Positions 57,040-64,000 of a stretch of DNA of 64,000 bases are shown here, piece by piece. Position numbers and translations under genes: made by a program. The notes beneath the pieces are model-generated. The model was given only the letters and a program-made list of their open reading frames with translations, had not been told where the DNA came from and ran no database searches. This stretch comes from Linyphia triangularis (Eukaryota; Arthropoda; Arachnida; Araneae; Linyphiidae), in NCBI GenBank assembly GCA_963978545.1, contig OZ021723.1:7997593-8061592 (forward strand). Reading direction: 5' to 3'. Each line of letters opens with the position of its first letter. The first letter of the stretch is position 1.

Positions 57040-58113
57040 CCAACCTGACAACAGCCCTAAATGCCCCACGACAGTTCTCGATACTCCGTCCTGAGAATCG
57101 TCCTCAATAGCTCGTGCTGACAATGAGTCCTACGTTCTACATCCTGATAATTGTCCTCAATACCCCGTCCTGAGAATCGTTCTCAATAGCTCGTCCTGAC
57201 AATGAGTCCTCAATTCCACATCCTGATAATTGTCCTCAATACCGCGTCCTGAGAATCGTCCTCAATAGCTCGTCCTGATAATTGTCCTTAAACCCCATCC
57301 TTAGAATCGTCCTCAATAGCTCGTGCTGACAATGAGTCCTACGTTCTACATCCTGATAATTGTCCTCAATACCCCATCCTGAGAATCGTTCTCAATAGCT
57401 CGTCCTGACAATGAGTCCTCAATTCCACATCCTGATAATTGTCCTCAATACCGCGTCCTGAGAATCGTCCTCAATAGCTCGTCCTGATAATTGTCCTTAA
57501 ACCCCATCCTTAGAATCGTCCTCAATAGCTCGTGCTGACAATGAGTCCTACGTTCTACATCCTGATAATTGTCCTCAATACCCCATCCTGAGAATCGTTC
57601 TCAATAGCTCGTCCTGACAATGAGTCCTCAATTCCACATCCTGATAATTGTCCTCAATACCGCGTCCTGAGAATCGTCCTCAATAGCTCGTCCTGATAAT
57701 TGTCCTTAAACCCCATCCTTAGAATCGTCCTCAATAGCTCGTGCTGACAATGAGTCCTACGTTCTACATCCTGATAATTGTCCTCAATACCCCATCCTGA
57801 GAATCGTTCTCAATAGCTCGTCCTGACAATGAGTCCTCAATTCCACATCCTGATAATTGTCCTCAATACCGCGTCCTGAGAATCGTCCTCAATAGCTCGT
57901 CCTGATAATTGTCCTGAAAACCACATTCTGATAATTGTCCTCAATTCCACATCCTGATAATTTTCCTCAATACCCCGTCCTGCGAATTGACCTCAGTAGC
58001 TCGTGCTGACAATGAATCCTCAATTCCACATCCTGATAATTGTCCATAATACCCCATCCTGAGAATCGTTCTCAATAGTTCGTCCTGACAACCGTTCTCA
58101 GTATCCCGTCCTG
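57040..58113 (+). repeat. 26-bp minisatellite with 209-bp higher-order unit
   Basis: Monomers alternate tcctgagaatcgtcctcaat, gctcgtcctgacaatgagtc and tcctgataattgtcctcaat. A block of about eight monomers repeats every 209 bp (gtgctgacaatgagtcctac at about 57114, 57323, 57532 and 57741), with near identity between blocks. Confidence 0.96.
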
Positions 58114-58576
58114 GGGTCGCGTAGCAAAGTCGGAAGAGAATCTCTCTCGCAACAAGGTTTGGGCCTGGGACCAACTAAAAACCGCCGTGTTCGTTAATGA
58201 TGACAGGAGCACGTTAAATCAGTCGTGGTCGCAAAGTCCTCCAAGTTCCAATACAAATCAGTACCTCTGGGGGAGGTAAAGCCAAGTCTTCTGCTGGAAT
58301 CTTCTGCTTGGTATTGCCTCTAAATCAAGAAGTTCCAAATACGGTCGGTAGTGCTGCTATCTACCGGGTAGCTACCGAAAAGAGGTAGAAATGAGCTCTT
58401 CGGTGGTTACAGGTAGACTTGCGCACTCTCTCTCTCACGAGCGAGTGTATGCTTATACATCCTGTGCAGTACTGCCCACTACCGATCTGTACTGGATATA
58501 GGGTTGGTATAAAATGCTTAAAAGAAGCAGAGGAGCCATAGTCCCCATAGTCCTTGATAAGAAGAAGGATCCAGTA
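58114..58576 (+). mobile_element. Insertion inside the minisatellite, tRNA-like head
   Basis: A 463-bp unrelated segment interrupts the array. Its left end gtcgcgtagcaaagtcggaa is A-box-like and ggtttgggcctgggacc is B-box-like, so it may be another tRNA-derived SINE. The array resumes at ctgacaatgagtcctc. No clear target duplication. Confidence 0.5.
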
Positions 58577-58690
58577 CTGACAATGAGTCCTCAATACCGC
58601 GTCCTGAGAATCTTCCTCAATAGCTCGTCCTGATAATCGTCCTCAAAACCACATTCTGAGAATTGTCCCCAAAACCGCATTCTGAGGTAT
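58577..58690 (+). repeat. Continuation of the 26-bp minisatellite
   Basis: Four further degenerate monomers after the insertion. Confidence 0.9.
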
Positions 58691-58699
58691 AAAATCAAA

Positions 58700-59660
58700 T
58701 ATGTTAAAAAAAAAAAATTCTCCGACCTAAGTATAAATGAATAATACGATACATTTAAATGAATAATATGATAGAATTAAATATATTTTCTCATAAATAA
58801 TATTTTCAATTTAAAGGCCAAAACATAATGACCATTTTGAAATATGAACATTGTACATTTCCCAGGTTCAAAAATCTAATTAATCAAAAGCTTTAATTTC
58901 CTTTTTTTCAAGTTCCAGATCAGATCTCCTCTAACACTTAAGTGAAAACTGTTTACTTATACCTGCAAAAATATCACAAAATATTATCTCCCCCCCCCCA
59001 CCCCCTTTCCCCTTTTCCACCACTTCCCCAAGCCACAGTTGTGATGCAAATCCGTCGACGTCATTAGAGTAGGTTTCGTCAAATGAACTGGCGACAACTT
59101 CCAGTGCCAAGTTTCGCCGCCAACCCAATTTTTTTTTGCTCCTTTTCGTTTTTGTGTCAAGTGCGTGCGAATATCTAATGGCTCGTGAATGACAAATGAC
59201 GCAGGGGTTGGAAGGAATTCTTTAATTTTGTCGGAACTGCCACAAAAGGTGAATAGCTTCCTTTTATTTATTTTTTATTTATTCCTTTCCACAGTCGGCG
59301 ACAACTTTCCTGAGAAATTCGACGCAGTTCGCTGATAATACGGTGTGACTTGATTATTTGTTTGGCGTCGCTTTTTGAGATTGGACCTTTTAATTTTGAT
59401 TTGTTTCTTTTTGGAGGGGGTGACTGGATTTTTGATTGAACGTGAGGAGATGAATGTACTTTCTCGTATGCAAATGTTTCCTTCAAGAAATCGGGGATAT
59501 TTAAGATGCATTGCTGTGGAAAGACACTTTTTTTTTAATGACTATTTTTTTGCAAGAGACAATCTAAATGTTCTTTTTTGAGAGTCCTCTGTGGAGGTTT
59601 GAAATAAATTTTTTCCAAAAGACAATGGAAAAATTATGAGTTGAAAAATTTGGCCTCTCA
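58700..59660. other. Mixed interval without a supported gene
   Basis: Minus-strand open frame 59268-59486 ends SRRLWKGINKK-like before aataaa motifs and could be a 3' exon. No acceptor or homology supports it. Confidence 0.3.
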
Positions 59661-59671
59661 TATATAGCTCT

Positions 59672-60838
59672 AAAGCGTATGAAGCTTTCATGTGCGGGCG
59701 ACGGGCCTCGATTGCGAGACCATTGTATCTCGAGACAGATACTTTACCGCTGTGCAAAAGAGTACTCCAGTGCACAGAAGCTTTATCTGTTATTTGAGGT
59801 CACCACACAGCTCTCCTACCAGCGACGAAGGAGCGATACTGTTGTTCTGATCAAAGTCGGATTGGAGTTGGAGGTTTGGGATGCTAGTTGCATCGTTGTG
59901 TCCGCTTGTTGCGGTGTTGCACGCGAGTTGCGTATGTGATCGTTTGTTGCGATGTATTGTCTCCTTTCAGAAGCGCCGATAGATGGCAGTATGATTCGTT
60001 TTAGTCCGGGTCATCATTAAAGCGTATGAAGCTCTCATGTGCGGGCGACGGGCCTCGATCGCGAGACCATTGGATCTCGTGACAGATACTTTACCGCTGT
60101 GCAAAAGAGTACTCCAGTGCACAGAAGCTTTATCTGTTATTTGAGGTCGCCCCACAGCCTCCTCCCAGCGACGAAGAAGCGATACTGTTGTTCTGATCAA
60201 CGTCTGATTGGAGTTGGAGGTTTGGGATGCTAGTTGCATCCGCTTGTTGCGGTGTTGCACGCGAGTTGCGTATGTGATCGTTTGTTGCGATGTATTGTCT
60301 CCTTTCAGAAGCTCCGATAGATGGCAGCATGATTCGTTTTAGTCCGGGTCATCATTAAAGCGTATGAAGCTCTCATGTGCGGGCGACGGGCCTCGATCGC
60401 GAGACCATTGGATCTCGAGACAGATACTTTACCGCTGTGCAAAAGAGTACTCCAGTGCACAGAAGCTTTATCTGTTATTTGAGGTCGCCATACAGCCTCC
60501 TCCCAGCGGCGAAAGAGCGATACTGTTGTTCTGATCAACGTCTGATTGGAGTTGGAGGTTTGCGATGCTAGTTGCATCGTTGTGTCCGCTTGTTGCGGTG
60601 TTGCACGCGAGTTGCGTATGTGATCGTTTGTTGCGATGTATTGTCTCCTTTCAGAAGCGCCGATAGATGGCAGCATGATTCGTTTTAGTCCGGGTCATCA
60701 TTAAAGCGTATGAAGCTATCATGTGCGGGCGACGGGCCTCGATCGCGAGACCATTGGATCTCGAGACAGATACTTTACCGCTGTGCAAAAGAGTACTACA
60801 GTGCACAGAAGCTTTATCTGTTATTTGAGGTCGCCACA
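59672..60838 (+). repeat. ~346-bp tandem array, 3.5 units
   Basis: aaagcgtatgaagct at 59672, 60019, 60357 and 60703. Each unit contains cgacgggcctcgatcgcgag, gtgcacagaagctttatctg and cgccgatagatggcag. One unit lacks 9 bases (atcgttgtg). Confidence 0.95.
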
Positions 60839-61239
60839 GCTAAATACTATTTCGCTAAAATTCTAAACCATCACCAACGCTTTAGCATTTTTTAAAACTA
60901 AATTTGAATGGGAATTAAAATATTTTATACATAATATTTTTATGATTTCGCATCTCATTTCAGAGTATATGATAAGCATCATTTTGGAAATGGCATGCGT
61001 TCTGGGATAAATAGAACTCATATTAAACCGCATGCGTTCATAAGTATTATAAATTTTAATCTTACCAGGGACCTTACGGTCTCGGAAATTCAGATCGGGA
61101 TGAGACTCGGCAAATTGGTAGTATACCTTAAGGGTATCCATACAGTAAAGCAATAAAGTGCACTAGCCAGAATATTCCGAGAAAACAGGCTCCAAAGTGT
61201 TAGGCACAGTTTATATACTAGTAGAGATATTTGCTCTGC

Positions 61240-61311
61240 ATCTCCCGGTGGCTAAGTGGTCAGCGTGCTGGGTCCCCGTACGGGCAATCTGGGTTCGATA
61301 CCTCGTGAGAT
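61240..61311 (+). other. tRNA-like sequence, left arm
   Basis: D-arm and T-arm are recognisable but the anticodon stem is irregular around ccccgtacggg, so a functional tRNA is unlikely. Confidence 0.5.
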
Positions 61312-61687
61312 AATTTTTTTATTATTATTTTTTTTTTCACTAATTAAGTAACTGTTACAGCTAACTGAAATTTGAATTAAAAATAATATTTTATTTTTAA
61401 ATACGTAATGTATTTCAATGAAGGTACATGAAAACTCTATTTACTATTCACACAAACAACTGATTATAAATTTTGAAATATTATAAGCTGTTGAGAAATA
61501 AATGATTTTCGCAATAAACATGAAGAGCCAGTTTCTATATGGAAGAGTAGGAATGTTGTCCTATTGCACATAAGCAGGAAGTCAGAAATTTTCAAAACCC
61601 TAACCGTACTTATCGAACAATGGGTCTACCCCTATCCAACCCACTTTATAAATTGATTTTATAAATTTAAAAAAAAAAAAAAAAATT

Positions 61688-61760
61688 ACAATACGAGGTA
61701 TTGAACCCGGATCGCCCGTACGGGAACCCAGCACGCTGACCACTTAACCACCTGGTAGCT
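61688..61760 (-). other. tRNA-like sequence, right arm
   Basis: Inverted copy of 61240-61311 with several substitutions; keeps gggttcaatacct and cgtgctgggttcccg. Confidence 0.5.
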
Positions 61761-61939
61761 ACAGGGCTAAAATCTCTACTAGTATATAAGCTGTGCATAA
61801 TACTTTAGAGCCTGTTTTCTCGGAATCTTCTGGCTAGTGCGCTTTATTGCTTTACTGTGTGGATACTCTTAAGATATACTACTAATCTGCCAAGTCTCAT
61901 CCCGGTCTAATTTTCCGAGACCGTAAGGTCCCCTTGTTA

Positions 61940-62444
61940 GTGAAAATAATTATCATTCCATATAACTTTGCCACCAACTAATATTATATAAAACAAAAAC
62001 AAAATTCCCTGAATGTGTATCCTATTACTTTTCTATAAATGGTTTCTTCAAAACAAAATCTTGAAATACATAATAAGCTCGAATATTATTAGAATGAGGA
62101 ATTTCAATGTCAGTGTCTCAAAAACTTTGATGCAATGATTTGTTAATTTCATGTGCACGATATTCGCTACTATAGTTGACGGTACCGGTGAAAATATAAA
62201 CCCTGCATTCGCAGATAAAACTACACGATACTAAATCTTACACATAATTGAAAACAATGAAGTGAAAATAAATGAGAAGTTATTAACAACTAAAAATGCA
62301 GGTCAGGTTTGAAAAATGTAAACAACACAAATCGCGTTAGGTATTGCTATGCAGATAGTCAAAAAAAGCTGCTGTAGTTGAAGCCTATTTGATAGCACAA
62401 TAATTTAAAATATTGCAATTGAACTAGGTAATTATTATTATTAT

Positions 62445-62478
<34 letters not shown>

Positions 62479-62560
62479 ATGATTGACGTACAAATAACAC
62501 AGTTATTTTTCAAACCCTTCCAAATGATATCTTGATTATAAAAATTGCTTAAATAGTTTA
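61940..62560. other. AT-rich interval without recognised genes
   Basis: Nothing supportable apart from a poly-T tract near 62450-62476. Confidence 0.4.
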
Positions 62561-62562
62561 CG

Positions 62563-62749
62563 TTTGGTTGGTTGGTTGTATTCAGATTATCTGGCGCCTT
62601 CAGCAACACGAGGGCTATAACGCGCCGAAACATTCGTCATTAGACAAGCCAGCATACATTTACAAACACCCATGCCTAACACGGGACTCGGAACCCGCAA
62701 CTTCACGGTCCAGAAGCTAGCACGCTAACCACTATACCGTTTGGTCGGC
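62563..62749 (-). mobile_element. tRNA-derived SINE (family 1)
   Basis: Flanked by taaatagtttacg (62550-62562) and cttaaatagtttacg (from 62750). Confidence 0.93.
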
Positions 62750-63103
62750 CTTAAATAGTTTACGAGACATGAATGTCGCAAAATACCTATTGCTTATTAA
62801 ATATATTGATGATACATTTTCGAACACTTTACATAATCTCAACGTTAGCGAAATACGTCCAGTGTCTAATTACCAAATTTCTTCTTTAACCAATTACATG
62901 ACTATTATCGCAAAGCAATAATCGTCTTCCTTACCCCATAAACATAACTAATTCTAAAAGAAGCAATCGAATCCTTCATCCGAAGACTTATTTCCTAAAA
63001 AGCTTCAAAGAAACTAAATCTACAGCTATCTTAAAAGACGGCATTTTTTTTTTTTCCTTCTTATCCTTCTCTCAAACACAAGACGTGCTTCCCGTGATCT
63101 CAC

Positions 63104-63130
63104 CTTTGTATTACTCCAAAGATCTTCTCT
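63104..63130 (-). CDS. Candidate 27-bp micro-exon
   Basis: Minus strand: a very strong acceptor (twelve T then cttttctttttcttag) and the consensus donor aag-gtgaga bracket 27 bases. Open in two phases: REDLWSNTK or EKIFGVIQ. Placement upstream of 52639-52726 on the same strand would fit one gene, but phase and identity are unknown. Confidence 0.3.
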
Positions 63131-63269
63131 CTAAGAAAAAGAAAAGAAAAAAAAAAAAATTCCACTTTCAGGAAATTCTTGTTAAGCATCCATCCAACAA
63201 AAAAAAAAAAAAAAAATTTCCGATCTCTGGCCAAAAGACACGCAGACATTTACCCCTGGAGGTCCCAAA

Positions 63270-63700
63270 AACTTGAAAATCCAATCGTCCAAAGTCGGTC
63301 TCTACAGAGAACAAAAGCACCTCCCATCCCGGGATCTTGCTCAGTTTTCACCATCTTTTTTGCAGGTTCTTTTCGTGGAACCTCCCTTTCCCTTCCGAAT
63401 GTTTAATTCATGGCGTTCCTGGTCACTAGGGGTCGAGAGAGAAAGTGCGACTCGTAATCTCATTGCGGTGTGCATCCTCTCCGAGTCCAATCTCTGGATT
63501 GCTCTTGGTGTTCCTCCGGCCATTAGTAAGTGCAGCATCATTCTCTCTTTTGCTCTGTGGATGCTGCTGCTGTAATGACCTTCGTAGGTCAGCTGGAAGG
63601 GGGGAGACGGATGGGATGCAGTGGCGGATGTGGCAGTTGGGATGTCTTGTTGCGTCACTTCTTGCTGTAACCTATTATGACTTCCACTCACTTAATGTGT
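63270..63700. other. GC-richer unique interval
   Basis: Open on both strands over about 300 bases without domain similarity or clear start and stop context. Best regarded as unique non-repetitive DNA of unknown role. Confidence 0.3.
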
Positions 63701-63719
63701 GCTTGTTGGATGAGTATTT

Positions 63720-64000
63720 TTTTTTCTCTCTCTCTCTCTCTCTCTCTCTACTTAGTCGGGTTTGGAGATCCTAGAGAAAAATGTGAACAATGTGGAAGAT
63801 ACGTTTTATTGAAAAAGGTGAATATAATATTTTGGGCAACACTTAAATATCCATCTCTCTCTCTCTCTCTCCTTTGTCGGGTTTGGAGACCCTAGAGGAA
63901 AATGTGAACAATGTGGAAGATACGGTTTATTGAAAAAGGTGAATATAATATTTTGGGCAACACTTAAATATCCATCTCTCTCTCTCTCTCTCTCTCTCTC
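63720..64000 (+). repeat. 120-bp tandem repeat with (CT)n blocks
   Basis: gtcgggtttggaga at 63755 and 63875 begins two nearly identical segments separated by (ct)n runs; the window ends in a third (ct)n run. Each segment is open for GKCEQCGRY-like residues followed by aaaaaggtgaat, which resembles a donor. Confidence 0.85.

Larger units (their letters stand above)
61063..61937. mobile_element. Long palindrome with tRNA-like sequence in both arms
   Basis: The arms 61068-61310 and 61690-61930 are inverted copies (gggaccttacggtctcgg at both ends, cagtaaagcaataaag, gagaaaacaggct). They enclose about 380 bp of AT-rich spacer. In each arm the inner 75 bases resemble a tRNA: ggtggctaagtggtcagcgt (A box) and ctgggttcgatacct (B box), with atctc and gagat able to pair as an acceptor stem in the left copy. 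Confidence 0.82.

Noticed and set aside
60130..60676. Overlapping open frames of 60-120 codons on both strands
   Set aside because: They lie in the 346-bp tandem array and shift frame between units; no domain or splice support.
63273..63691. Open frames of about 100-116 codons on both strands
   Set aside because: Simultaneously open on both strands over GC-richer DNA, no recognised domain, no good splice borders. Not called as genes.

Overview
This is eukaryotic DNA: AT-rich, with introns, and made almost entirely of transposable-element and satellite sequence. Dispersed tRNA-derived SINEs, TA- and TTAA-flanked palindromic MITEs, a Tc1 element, hAT MITEs, a Helitron and solo LTRs together suggest an arthropod, plausibly an arachnid; that placement is inference. 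No bacterial, plasmid or CRISPR feature is present.

Host genes. The only convincing host gene lies on the minus strand, broken into small exons between about 16.0 and 7.4 kb. A signal-peptide exon (15915-16038) is followed by 13036-13082, 11278-11391, 8246-8290 and probably 7370-7420. The phases agree at every junction. The predicted product is a small secreted protein of about 126 residues with eight cysteines outside the signal peptide; I do not recognise its family. Its introns hold a 271-bp satellite, two TTAA elements, palindromic MITEs and two SINEs. A second, weaker minus-strand gene is suggested by exon-like segments at 63104-63130, 52639-52726 and 47772-47805.

Layout. 0-5 kb: a decayed foldback arm, a 140-bp tandem array, and inside that array a 2.87-kb TTAA-flanked element with roughly 850-bp inverted arms. 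5-9.5 kb: a 245-bp MITE, a Tc1 element with IR/DR ends and a dead DD34E transposase, a foldback and a 730-bp piggyBac-like MITE. 9.5-17.7 kb: SINEs, a TTAA foldback, satellite and three 203-bp palindromic MITEs. 17.7-26.4 kb: a TTAA MITE, an hAT MITE, two solo LTRs in opposite orientation and a second 730-bp MITE. 26.4-30 kb: AT-rich sequence with a 390-bp tetranucleotide repeat. 30-38 kb: nested foldbacks and SINEs. 38-46 kb: a Helitron with intact termini, an hAT MITE and dense SINEs. 45-61 kb: at least seven tandem arrays (61, about 274-341, 65, 344, 26/209 and 346 bp, and the SINE duplication). 61-64 kb: a long palindrome with tRNA-like sequence in both arms, then a CT-rich end.

The strongest overall pattern is that many unrelated terminal inverted repeats sit exactly between TTAA tetranucleotides. 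This points to repeated use of the locus by several piggyBac-type families. In one case a palindromic host repeat preserves a near-empty copy of the target site.
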